Source: Climacteris rufus
Lineage: Eukaryota > Chordata > Aves > Passeriformes > Climacteridae
Length of the DNA stretch: 64,000 bases
Direction: 5' to 3'
Assembly: GCA_013398175.1 (NCBI GenBank)
Contig: VZRZ01004347.1
Coordinates: forward strand, 373,500 to 437,499
The notes under the pieces are model-generated. The model did no database searches and had not been told where the DNA came from. It was given only the letters and a program-made list of their open reading frames with translations. A program made the translations under genes and the position numbers. How positions within the stretch are numbered: position 1 is the stretch's first letter; each line of letters opens with the position of its first letter. This document shows, piece by piece, positions 11,464 through 23,279 of the stretch.

Positions 11464-14400
11464 AAAGTGTCTGAAGCTTCTGCTGCTGGAAGGAGATGGC
11501 CTGGCCACTCCCAGGTTGGCTTCTGCCCGAAGGACTCCAGTGCAGCGCTATTTCACTGCTTCAGCCATCTGTGTTCACTTGGGTCTTTTTGCATGGCTGA
11601 GAATTCAAATTGGTGTTTAAGGTCTTTTGACGGCAGTACCCAATAACTGAGAGCTGCTGTTTGTTCAAGCCACCTTTGTTGAATGTGCTCCCCTGCCGCT
11701 TACTGTTCAGGTTTTGTAAACATGCACTTTTAGGTTAGACATGCTTCACTGCCAGGTTTACTTGTTAAAGGAAACCTCACTGCCCCAGGTTTTTATGGCT
11801 GACTACCTTAACTTAAACGCAGATGCAGGTTTCCCTGAAAGAACATCTTTTCTGGGGGATTTGGGACTTTGCTTTTGGCTGCTGACTCCTGTACCAGTAT
11901 CATGGTGTATAACTAAGGTAGGAAATACGTGACTATAGTTGTTACCTGTCTTGTACTTGCCCTTGTTAGTGGCAAGCTCTCAGACAAATGAAATATTCAG
12001 AGAAGTATGCTTCTCCCAATGTTCATTTCTCAATCAGAGTTTAATAACTAGTAATATTGGGTACCTTCAGAAAGAAACCTGTTCTGTCTCTGTTTAGCTA
12101 AAAGTGCAATTAATAACTTAATAAATTATTTAGTAACTGCGTTATTTAAAAAGTTAATATTTTATGTAAATAACTTCCTAAGTAATATGTAAACTCATGG
12201 ATAGCCAGCATTTACTGAAATGCACATTTTCATGTGCAACTATGCCTTATCTAAGTGTACTGAAATGTAAGAATATTATCTAAATCCAGGGGGGTTTGGA
12301 TAAATTGTTTTTTTTTTACAAAGTTTAGCACCATAGTGGTGCCCCCCAACATTTCCCTTCACAGAGGGATGGCTATGCAGAAAGAAGTATGCTGCTACTT
12401 TTTTTCTGATATTTACCAAGAAGGAGGGGTGCTATCAGCAACCATAACAAACTTGAGCAGAGGGCATTTCCCAATGACCTGATGACTGACTGGTTTTAAT
12501 GACCCTCAGCTTTTCTCTGGGTCATTAACGCTCCTAGGTAGTTATTAATCCCCAGGAAACAGCCTGGGTCTCAGTGTTCAGTGTTTAAAGACATGACAGT
12601 CTCTTGCAGATATTTTTCCTACAAAGCATCCAAAACACACATTCAACTAAATTTTTTTTCTTTCCAGATGTTCCAGTGTTTTTCAGTCTCCAGGAGGAAT
12701 CTTCTCTTATCTTAGTGATTTATTTCGGTCTTATGTTGAGTTGGTATGCAGCTAGTGTACATCTGCAGATTGAAGGTTTCCACACCCTCTGGTCTTGAGG
12801 CCTTTTCTCTCATTTCATTAAATGAACTGGAAATGTCTGTGCACAGCATAGTGATTGTTATGCTTTGAAACATATAACTTAGTGACCTAATTCTTGCTTT
12901 CTGTCCTCTACAGTCACTGTGCTGTACTGATGCCCAGAACAACTTCTTGCAGAGGATGGAGAGATTGATGCTGTAGCAGGCTTGAACTTGTCCATTAACT
13001 TCCAGAGCCAGGGGGCGAGGGCCCCTGCACTTCAGCAACCACAGCATGGCTTGAATGGATGGTGCCTCAAAGAACCAGAAATACTTTGGTTTTACTTGTC
13101 TGCTCTGATTTCCTTTAAAGTCGGACTGCTTAAAGTATCAGGACAGTTCTTTGAAAAATTTCACATGGTGATGAGAAAGCTTCTGCTGCAAGGCAAGACG
13201 GGTCTCAGAGAAAATAGCCCATTACAGGCTGCTTTGGGAGGTGCAACTGTGCACTCATCCACCAAAAGCCTGACTTGGCACTTGTCTGAATTACAGTGAT
13301 GGAAAATCCTGACACTGAGCACATTATGGGACGCTGCTGAGAAGCCTCAGCTCCTGGTGGTGTTTGTGGACAAGCCCTTCTTTTAGTGTTAACTATTTTG
13401 GAATCAATATAATGTCTGAAATGAAATGGATTATTGCTAACTGATAGACCTCTGTAGAGACTGATCTCTGGGTTTTATACACAGCTTGCAAGAGGGAGTT
13501 CTTTCCTCCAAACCAAAGACTCCTTGAAACATTTCTGGGATGCAAAATACCAAGTTATGTCAAGTGTTGTCTGTGTTACAGTAATCCCTCTGGAGAGCAG
13601 AAGCACAGGTGGGATGCCTGTGAAAGTTCCCAGTGAAACTCTTCTCTGTGTCTTGGTGTGTCTCTGTCTACACAAAGGACCTTGGAAAGGCAGAGCGGCC
13701 ACGCCTTTCCAAAATGCACAGAAATGCTGTGCAGAAGGGTAGAGCTCAGGGAGTGACAAATCATCCCAGACTTGTGTTTCCTCTGGTTCAGTAGGGATCA
13801 CAGACTCTGTTGTGGTAAATCTTCCATTTCCTTCATTGAGTAAGGTATTGCAGGTGGGAGCAGTCCCTGCGTAAGTAGCAGCTCCTTCCTCTTTATTTGT
13901 GTGAAATTATTTTAATTTTCTCTGCAAATCAGGGCTGAATTACTTTGTAGTGTATGCATTTTTTTTTCTGAATACCTATTCAAATAACATTTTTGTGTGT
14001 TCAGACACCTATTAATCTTTTATTACTCCAGGTTCTTCCAGAAAGCAAAATTTACAGCCTCTTTCCCATACAGATCTCCTCTGTGCTCATTCTGTGAGCA
14101 AGGCAAATCACACCTCCAGTAAGGAAAGAAGAGATTTCCGTTGAGCCTACTTTCACTTTAAAAGTTCTGCCTATAAAATAGGTCCATGATCAATTTCTCA
14201 GCCCTAAATATAATTATAAATAAAAGACCCGTTGCAAAACAATTCTACTTACCAAGAACAACTTTAAAAATTTATATTTTCAGTAGGAATGCTCAACTTT
14301 AGTATATCTTTATTTCTAGAGATGAAGGGTTTTTTCCCCTTTCTTTTGATGGTATGCCTATAATAAGACTTTAACTGCCTGTTTAGTTTGTTGAGTTGGT

Positions 14401-16559
14401 TTTCATTATTTATTCTGCAGGCACACACAGGTCAAAGTCCTACTGCTGGGGTCTGTTGGAAAACAGCACAAATATGAAACAAGTCTGCCACCTCCTGGTT
14501 GGAACCTGAGCTAAATGGGATGCATTGCTATACATTTAAATGTATTTTAGATGGCAATATTAATGCCTGCTCCTCTGGCTCTGTGCTAGCTAACTGCAGG
14601 GCTGGTCAAAGACTGAGCTCCCCCACCATGATGAGCTGGGATACCCGGGGAGAGGGAAGCCACCACGGTCACATTCATCACCTTTAGTCAGCTCTGTGGC
14701 CCCTCTTAAGCCACAAAATCCAGGGGGGCATACAGGATGAAAAATTGCAAGATAATAAGTGATTATAGCTCTGGGAAATCCAACCAGTTAGATATGTCTG
14801 TTCTGCCTTGAAACTGGAAAAATAATTGTAGTGCCTTGTATATTCCTGTGGTGATAAGTCAGGGCAAATATTTAGTATCTGATCTCTTTAAACTATCTCT
14901 TGGAAAAAACAGTGGTGAGCAATGTAGATGTTTACCAGTAGCACTTTGTTTTCAGAATTTTGTATTAATTCTCCAATTTAGTATCTGGCTATGAAATTAG
15001 CAAATATTGATTTAAGCACTGTGATAACTTTTCCATATTCAAGGTATGGCTGTATGGATAAGACTTGAAGTCCTATTCAGCTCCAAACCAAGGGTGGCTT
15101 CCTTAAAAAGTAGGAACTGCAATATCAGAACTGAATCACTTCACTGATGTAACATTTTTCTAGTGGAGCAAGCAATGCTGTATTTACCTTCCAACTTTAA
15201 AGACATGTATTTAGATGTTGGCATAAGTTACTGGGAAGAAAGAAAAGCTACAGACCTTAAGACACAGTATTTTATAAACAAACTATATCCCTAATGATTT
15301 TAAAGGGAGCATTTTTCAAAATTGCCTGCTGGGACCACTGGAACCAGCCGGGTGGAAAGCCCTGCTGCGGGTCCCCTCTTTTGGCAGCTGCCTTTGCCTT
15401 GGCTGTGTGCATGGGTGTCAGTGGCCAGTCCTCTCCCCAGCTGCTGAGTTATGCTTGTGCTGTTTCTTGGCTACTGCCTCTTGCTGTGACTAGTCTCTCC
15501 ATCTGGACACTAATAAGAGGGACGAGCAACATGTTTGGCTCTTTGAACAGTTTGCATTAAAACATAAATTTTTCTTGCCCTGTTGTCTCAAAGGGCCATA
15601 CTTACTGTGTTTTCTCCATTCAAATCCCACCTGAAATAGCACTTTTGTTATAGCATCATAATTAAAAATTATTTATGAAGGCTGAAGTTACTTCCCTGAC
15701 CTTTTCTCAGCTGTAAGGCAAGAGCAGACAGAATGTATGGAAGTTGTGTAGACATACGTCCAAACTAAGGAGAAATCCACTTATCCGAAGTGTGTGAGCA
15801 GTGGTTAAATGCTTTGTCATCCAAACAAAACTAGGAAAACTCCTGATCTCTGAATATGTTAGTTACTGTATTTTACCTCCTGCATTTAAGTGAACAAGTA
15901 CAAATAATGACAAATGGTTGTAGGTTACAATACCTCTTTTCAGGTGAATGGAGCTTGTCTTTACTATCTACAGCCTACTGAAAGTCTCTTACGTTGTTAC
16001 CTGGCCATAAGGAAAAGCTGCAGAAGAAAACCTATCCATGAAAAAAAAATTTTCAGTGTGTACTTTGTTAATGGAGTCCAGAAAATGGAGGTAGAAATAA
16101 TGCTGAGACTGCTAATTACTTATTATTGCTTATTGATGAAGCAGAGAAAAAGAAAATTCCAAAACTTTTGAAAACTGGACATTCCAGTGTTCAGAGGTGA
16201 CTGTTTTTGTTCAGCATTTTTTCTGGAAACTGAAATATCCTCCTGAAGCGCATATAACGTGTGAGGTGTCAGGTAATGCATGGTCTGAAAGAACCCTTGG
16301 TGTTTAGGGGATCAAGCATAATGCTCTGAAATGTGTTTAAACAGACACACGTTGGAGGCTGTTAATGCTCTCTGGTAGTTTGTGTGACAGGGACATCCAG
16401 CCACACTGTGGCTGCAAGGTCTCAGTTGTGGGGTTACCCTCACACTCGCTCTCTGGGGTGCAGCTGGTTGTGTGCAGCTACAGCAGGACAAGGCTCACAT
16501 GCACTGTGTCCTTCCCAAGTCTGGGTAAATAGCTGAAAGGCAGATATATGGTGTTATTT
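11464..16559. other. Non-genic unique sequence
   Basis: No supported gene. Open frames such as 12982-13299 (105 codons, +) and 15294-15560 (88 codons, +) show no domain or splice context. A CTCF-like word at 14487-14498 is annotated separately. The segment 12900-13400 is GC-richer than its surroundings. 12100-12200 is very AT-rich. No interspersed repeat is recognised. Confidence 0.65.
14487..14498 (-). promoter_or_regulatory. CTCF-like motif (weak prediction)
   Basis: GCCACCTCCTGG agrees with the reverse complement of the CTCF core (GCCMYCTRSTGG) at 11 of 12 positions. With one mismatch allowed, several such matches are expected by chance in 64 kb. Flanking bases do not add strong support. 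Confidence 0.2.
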
Positions 16560-16910
16560 ATCTGCTGGGAACTGGACTGAACTGACTGACTCACTTAGCA
16601 GAGGTCATTACTTAGAGCTTTGCAGCTGTCTCAGTCACATTGCTGAGAGGAAGACTTTAGACTTTCAGCCATGAAGCACTTGCAAAGTAATGCATTAACT
16701 CCTATTAAATTCAGCACTTGTTCTTCCTTTTTCGGGGTTTGCTTGGTGAAACAGCAAAATGAAAGTGAATGCCTGGAGGCAGACCTGTAGCACTGAGCAT
16801 TACTGCTGAAAAATTGAGGAGAGCTGCCAACTAATTAACACATCCAAGCAGCTCTGCTTTCCTGCTGAGTTACAGCTGCCAAGGGACTATTCAAGGCACT
16901 GGTTGTGAGC
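16560..16910. other. Candidate conserved non-coding element
   Basis: The block is rich in developmental-type binding words: E-boxes CAGCTG (near 16624 and 16875), a homeodomain core CTAATTAA (near 16832) and AATGCATTAA (near 16690), with balanced base composition and no repeat similarity. It has no sustained open frame with exon signals. The call rests on composition only. Cross-species alignment is not available here. Confidence 0.2.
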
Positions 16911-17588
16911 ACAGTGGTGTTCTGTGCCTTTTTCTGAACTTTTGATAAGTGAGCAAGTGACAAACTGGAAGAAGAAAAACATTCAAATAAATACTTTTAA
17001 AGGACCTCAGGAATTATTCAGAAGCACGAGTTCCTGTGAATAGTAATATATGATTTTTAAAAAATATCCTGCATGGAAATCACTGGAAATACGCTTAACA
17101 TGAAAGGTTTAGCAGGGGTTTTCATCTCTCATACTTATGAATCTGACACCTTCTAAGAGTCAGATTTATCCCATCTCCTATTTCATCATCTGAGATCAAG
17201 ATTTCTAGAAGTAGTCAAACTCATAAGTGTGTTTGAAAACATAATTCTAAAGGGCTCTTGGTAATTTGAAATCCAGTGCATGGTTTACTCTCCAGGCAAG
17301 TCCAGAGTTTGTTCTGTGGGAAGGCTGAGACACATGTGAATGGACCTTTCTTTTCTGTGACACACAGATTGGATATGAATTGTGACTTTCATAAGGCCTT
17401 GCAAGAGGTTGTGCACCTCTCCCCTGGGTACTGGGTACCTGTCAGACCTGCCCTGGCATCCTGGCCTCTCTTTTTCATGCCTCATGTACAGCAGCACCTG
17501 CCATTAGCTGTAGTTTGTAGCTCAAAAACTGTTCCTTATGTGTGTCAACCCTTGCTCCTCTGGAAGTGGAAAGGAGCTTTATAGCAGA

Positions 17589-17610
17589 AGCTGTACATGA
17601 GCTGTACATG
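17589..17610. repeat. Tandem duplication of an 11-mer
   Basis: AGCTGTACATG occurs twice head to tail (17589-17599 and 17600-17610). Each copy contains the palindrome TGTACA. The duplication is minor and has no inferred function. Confidence 0.85.
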
Positions 17611-18632
17611 AAGGAAAAGACCCCAAGGGGAGTGGGCACTGGCCTTTCATGGGCAACTCTTAGTGCTTGACTGTGATGGTGCAGTGCCACAGCCATTTCT
17701 TATTTTGGCTTTACTTTGGTTTTCTTTCCCTGGGCTGATGCTGGATACAGACCATGCCAGCTCCTGGCTGCACCCACTGTGTTCACAGCCCATAGACAGA
17801 GAAGCTGGAGGTGTCATCAGGAAAAGTAACCCACCAAAGGTGCAGGAGAAAAGCACAGGCATAAAGTAGGGGCTGCTGCTTTTCTTTGCCAACAAAATCA
17901 GCTTTTTCTTACCACCTTTCTCTATGTAATCAGCCTCATGTATCATCGGCTTGCAGGCCAAACCAGCATCAGAGATCAGCCCAGGTTTTAGTGTATTTTA
18001 CTGTGACATCAGTCATGCTGTAAGCTGTAGTGAGAAACCTTCAGGCTGGCACATCTGCCCTCCCTGACAGCATCTCATCTTCAGTGGAAGGCACTGGACA
18101 TTGTGTCCCAAATTACCAGCTCTTCAGGTTAAGAAAAGTCAGGCTCAAACTTCAATTCCCACCATTTTGACATTGTTTTCTCAGTAAAGATCAGCAATCT
18201 TACTACATGGGCTATTACTTTAAGTTTTAGTAGTCAGTAAGTAAATAGATACAAACAAAATAAGTACCATATTTTATTGCTGTTATTGCAGCTCAGGTTC
18301 TCTAAATAAACATTTAGAAATGTCAACTTAAGGAACAAATTTGTTGTTTCTTCCTTCTCCCATGTTGAATCTTTCATTTTTACAAGGTTTTATCACCATT
18401 CAGAGCAATACAAAGTGATACATGCACATGCTGCATTTTGTGGATTTAATTTCTTTTGGAAAAATTGCTTTCCTGCTTAACATGACAAGAAACGTCAAGT
18501 TAAACCCCAGAAGAGCTCTTATAGAAGGCTTAAAACCAGAACATTGCTTTTCAGATGGACGTCTGCAACAACTATAGCAGAAACTACTGATGAGGTTTAA
18601 ATTCTCTAGGGTAGGACTGATGGACTCATAGT

Positions 18633-18644
18633 GCCACCTAGTGA
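18633..18644 (-). promoter_or_regulatory. CTCF-like motif (weak prediction)
   Basis: GCCACCTAGTGA matches the reverse-complement CTCF core at 11 of 12 positions, with only the last G replaced by A. This word is closer to real CTCF sites than the one at 14.5 kb, because it has A then G at the R and S positions. Occupancy is unknown. Confidence 0.25.
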
Positions 18645-19929
18645 ATAGGAAAGAATTAGCCACCTTATATAACCCTCTACTAAATTAATTTCGTTTTTAA
18701 AATTATATCATAAAGCGTGAAAGAGTAGCTGTGAGAGTAAATATATTTTCCTTGGATTTCAAGCTTGAAACGTTTGCATGTTAAATAACAGTTTGTATTT
18801 AGGCTCATGTAAAGAATTGTCTACTTGATAAAGTCTTGCCACAGAGTCATATATATATCATATCATGGACATTTTTCCACATATACCATTTTCCAGAAAG
18901 CCTGTGAAAGTTCTTTTTTTGTGACCTCTTCAAAATGTTCCCATTCTGAGTCTGTATAAACTTGTTTTGTGCTCAGTCCTGATCACAGGGGTAGCTTGTG
19001 CATTTAATACTGTTCCTAAGTGTCATTTTCACTGGTGGGACTTAAGGATATGACATCAGGAAATCAAGACCAGATTGACTATTTTTCTCTTTATTTGGTT
19101 GAAGGGTTTTTTTGCGGTGTAGCTTTGGGGGTTTGTGTTGGTTTTTTTTTTCTTTTCAGAAAAAAGAACTCTCAGATGTCAGATTTTGATTTGCGATATT
19201 AATCCATATCTTGTGTCTGTCATCTCCATGGTGTCAGCTTTCTGTCTGATAGTGTAACTTTGCACAGAGATACGTGCAGCAATTGTTTGGTCTTACACAC
19301 ACAGAAGACATATACAGGACATTTAATGTTCTGCCTTTTTTGTATATCACAACTTGGGTGAATGTAATCAGGTTTTTAAAGGTATTTGTTTTAAAATATG
19401 CAAACAAAAAAAGAAATAATTCAAGTAACATGGAAGGAAAATCAAGAAAAAAGATTGCCTCCTTGTATTTGGCAGAAGTCTTTTTTGTATTTTTTTTCTC
19501 CCTTTAAGCCATCTCAAAACCACAAAATAGTTACTGGAAACAAGAACACTTGCTATCAATAACCTTGATGTCTCATAGTGCTTGCTTCCTGTTTTGAAGC
19601 ATTTGTCTTTTGCAAGGAGAGAGATTCTTAGAGAAGAAATCTTTTTTGGCAATTTTCATCCATTTGTTGAATTATTTGGGGAAAAAAAGTATTTATTTCA
19701 TTCTTGCAGCTTTTGGTGCTTTTGGTATCAATTGCTATAACTTCCCTTCTTATATCATGGCCTGTATGGTAGGAGCTCTCTGCCTGTTTCTGATTGCAAA
19801 TAAAAGCTCCCTCGTGGCCCATACACATGCATGGGGGATAGCTCTTATTTAGTTGTGTATTACTTTTGGTTTTTTCCCCTTCCCCTGCTACAAATGGATC
19901 TCTTTGGTTAGTTTTATTGTGATGTGAAA

Positions 19930-20400
19930 GTTTGTGATTGCTCTGCTTGGCAGCTCTTTCTCAGCCAGAAATAATGGAGTAGACTCCGTTCTAAGTGCTT
20001 CAAAAAGCTCTTCCAGTTTGCACGAACCCCTTTTTGAATGGGGCCATAGCAAACTGTTTCAGAAAGGAAATGCAATTAGGGAAACATTAGTCCGAGCTCT
20101 TGGATATGAGTCTTCAGGAAAACCAACCAACAACAGATGCACAGTCTATTGCTGACCTCCAAGGTCAAAAACCGGCACATTCAAGAGAAAAATGCTTTGG
20201 TGACTAATGGAACCCTTGCAGTAATGTCCTTTCCCAGCCCAGGAGAGTGGCCGTTTCAGCTTCATCAGAAAACCGCCTCTGAATTGCATCACAGCCCTGG
20301 AAACTAACTCTTTCAAAGTCGAAACAAATTCTAAAGCATTCAAAAGTGTCTCTGATCTTTTATCTTTATCCATAGTGTGCCGAAAGGTGTGTGCACTCTG
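19930..20400. other. CpG-richer block, candidate conserved non-coding element
   Basis: Eight CpGs are spread over 19981-20385, whereas the following 430 bases hold about one. The sequence is complex, not repetitive and not strongly GC-rich. It is open for about 73 codons on + (19934-20155) and 75 on - (20146-20373) without splice signals that would make a clean exon. The - strand peptide looks protein-like but matches nothing I recognise. Retained CpGs in a CpG-depleted setting suggest selective constraint or hypomethylation. A decayed coding exon is an alternative. Confidence 0.3.
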
Positions 20401-21415
20401 GGTATGCTATGAATAGGGATGTAATAAGCATGCTGGCAGGTATTTTCTTTCAAGCAGGCCATTCTGTTCAATGCACTAAATCTTACTCCTATGAGCTTAA
20501 ATTTCAGGTGTAAAACCTAAAATGTGGGAATTTAGAGTTCAGGTGGCTTGTTGTTACTTTAATAACTCCCTTGAGAATAATGTGCATTTGTTTTGATATC
20601 AGAATCTCTAATGACATAATCATGTAACACTGACTAGTCTCACCTACTAATATATTTTATGGAAGTGCTTATCACATAATTTTTCCTCTTCAGTGTGTGT
20701 ATTTTTAGGGTGTAATGGGAAGAGAGTGGGTTCAAAGTCTTAAGATTTATCGAGTGTTTTGAAATGAATGTAGTGTTTTTCTTGAATATTTTAGCAATGC
20801 TCTACTAAAATCTGAGGTTTCTTGTCCCCAGACAATGCCAGAGAAAAGCATAGTAAAAAATGGTGAGGATCCCAGGCTGGGGCAAAGTTCTTGCACTCAA
20901 TGTTTACAGGCACAGCAGGAAACAGCCAGCTCTAATGGGATGGAGACAGATACCTTTCATGCCTGTTCTCACTGGCCTTGGCATGGGATCACAGAGCTCA
21001 GACACTCAGGCTGGCTGTATTTGTTTGGCTGCATAGTCAGAAAAAAGATGTTTGCTTGTCCACTGGTGCGTCAAACCAGTGGCTTTCCAGGTGCTGAGTT
21101 AACGACAGTTTCCCAGAGACTGGAGAGAATCTGGGGTTACATCTCTGTTCTTAAATGCCCCTCCTATGCTCCCATTCCTAACCCATCAACTACCAAGAAA
21201 AGTGGTGTTTGAGCAGCTTCTCATCACGGCTGCAGAGACAAGCCCTCGCTCTGCAAGCACAACCCCCTTCATGATTCCCCCATCCACAGTGGTAGTGCTT
21301 TTTTCTTTCCCTCCTTTCTGGTCTGGGTCCATCTTGAAGGAGCAGGTTCCCTCACTAGAACAGCAGGTTGGCTTTTAACATTGGCTCTGCAATAAGCCCA
21401 CTTCAGACCAATATA

Positions 21416-21444
21416 AATCAATCAATCAATTAATAAATTAATAT
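21416..21444 (+). repeat. Short AATC/AAT simple repeat
   Basis: Three to four AATC units run into TTAATAAATTAAT. It is a short, impure microsatellite-like tract. Confidence 0.7.
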
Positions 21445-22373
21445 GTTTGAAGTGCTCTGCTGTGTTTTGCCAGTTTTGCTATTTTTGATGCTAGCAGTAG
21501 CTTCAGAGGCACTTTAGCTTTCTGTGTACTCTGTCAGCTTGTTTGGTTAGCTGAGTGAGGACTGTCTTTTTGGAAGACAAAGGAAAAAGGCTGTCATTAA
21601 GCTTTCAAGGCCATTTAATTGTTGTCCTTTCCAGCTGAGATAGCTATCTTTGGTCTTAAACAATTATAGTCAGATGACAACTATGGACCAAAGTAATTCT
21701 TTACTATGAAAAATATACTGAGGGTCATATATATTCACCACTGCTTTCAGGCTACTGTAGGCAGATTGCCTACAGAAGCCTGGACTTTTAAATGCAATGC
21801 AGATGGACATAGATGTCAACTATCTACAGCCACAATCACTAGTGCTGATGTGACTCCAGGGAAAATTTGTCTTGCTTCCTTAACTTTGACTTGTATGCCA
21901 GCTAGAGCTGAGATTTCTGTCTGTCTTTTTTGTTTATGTGTTTCTATTCTGAGTGAAGGAACAGGATTATGTTTTTGTAATACTGCATTTCTTTGTTCCA
22001 CTGAAGCTGGTGCTAATGGTAGAAGAATGACTTTCCTGAGCTGTTCTTATCAAGCAATGCTTATGCTTTGGCATCTAGTAGGTGCCTTCGTACATGGCTT
22101 TTGTAATAATTCTAAGTGACTCTTGCAGAGAGATTTTCAAGAGATATTCCTACTGAACCAGGACTTGCAGAGAGATGCTGGGAACACCAGCCACTGGCTG
22201 GCTGATGCCATGTCCCTGTGGATGCCATGTCTATGCATACCTACACTAGTTCATGGCTGGAAGATAACTCCTTTTCCACTGCTAGATGGCATTGTGTCTT
22301 AGGGTAGTAAAGTCTGCATGACTCTATGCTCAGTTTTATCAGCATATCTTTTCATTTTGTTTTAGCAGGTGGT

Positions 22374-22388
22374 TTGTTGTTGTTGTTG
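22374..22388 (+). repeat. (TTG)5 microsatellite
   Basis: Five perfect TTG units, too short to be strongly polymorphic. Confidence 0.85.
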
Positions 22389-22814
22389 ATTTGTCTTTTA
22401 TTTTCCAAACCGGAACATGTTTTTGTATTCTGATGCAAAATACCTATTCAGTTAAAGATGTGTTGCTCACAGTATGAGGGAAACTATATCTCAGATGCTG
22501 TATTTATAATCACTACATTCTAAAGGTAACTTGCAGCCTTAGGCTTGAAACTTGGCTATCTAACTATCTATCAATGTGCTGATGGGCAGAGTTGTACTTT
22601 TAGAAAGCTTTCATTCTGTTGCAGAACAATTCAAGAAAAGGATGCCTGTTTGAGAAGTTTACTGGGTGGAAAAGATGACTTGGGTACTAGAACATGCACC
22701 TTCAAAGTGAAGCCATCCATTCACACGTCTCATAAACTTTGGCAGACTAATATAAAAATACATCTAGTTCAAATCTAATCTTGCCTCATTGAGGGCTGGG
22801 GTGGGGAGAGAAAG

Positions 22815-22945
22815 GAAAAGTTCCACAACGAGCAAAGCAGAAAATTTATGGCTTCAGCTGACAGCGGCTTGGCACAACAGGCTGACTTCAAAGTGTACTA
22901 ATACTCTGCAGAGATCAGTAAACATGATTAATATATAGTCTGTGG
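22815..22945. other. Candidate conserved non-coding element
   Basis: A compact, complex segment with two CpGs (near 22829 and 22865), an NFI-like half site TTGGCAC (near 22869), GCTGAC words and the AT-rich ATGATTAATATAT end. It has no exon signals and no repeat similarity. The call is based on composition only. Confidence 0.15.
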
Positions 22946-23216
22946 GATATTATTTTCTGTGTGTGTGAAGATACATAAAAACAAAAACAGCTTTCATATA
23001 TAATGTCTAATGCATTCCGTATGAGGCAGTGTGTGTCAATATGTTCCTACTAAGGGACAGATCGGGGACAAAGTGCACATGCTGAGTAGCAACTTAGTCT
23101 GCAAATAGTGCAACAGCACTCTTCTATTAAGAATATAATTAGCATATGAGTTTAAATCTCCCATATCAATATGTTTAGAAAAGCAGCAACATGCTTCTCC
23201 AGATTTTGTCCTCTGT

Positions 23217-23279
23217 GGTCTCCTATTGGTATCCTATATTGGTCTTCTATATATTTTCTCTCTGGGGTCTCCTATTGGT
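23217..23279. repeat. Spaced 14-bp direct repeat
   Basis: GGTCTCCTATTGGT occurs at 23217-23230 and again at 23266-23279, a 49-base period. A related CCTATATTGGTC lies between them. This suggests a short, decayed local duplication. Confidence 0.75.

Larger units (their letters stand above)
16911..19929. other. Non-genic unique sequence
   Basis: No supported gene. 17270-17700 is GC-richer and open for 60-100 codons in several overlapping frames on both strands, which suggests low stop density rather than coding. It holds a tandem 11-mer (17589-17610) and a CTCF-like word (18633-18644). 19080-19160 is T/G-rich. Confidence 0.6.

Noticed and set aside
11741..11932. 63-codon + frame ending near a GTAGGA donor-like site
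   Set aside because: Looks partly coding-like with a hydrophobic stretch, but the acceptor is poor and no known protein is recognised.
13005..13020. CCAGGGGGCGAGGGC, CTCF-like
   Set aside because: Only the AGGGGGC half agrees. The CCA half of the core is mismatched at three positions.
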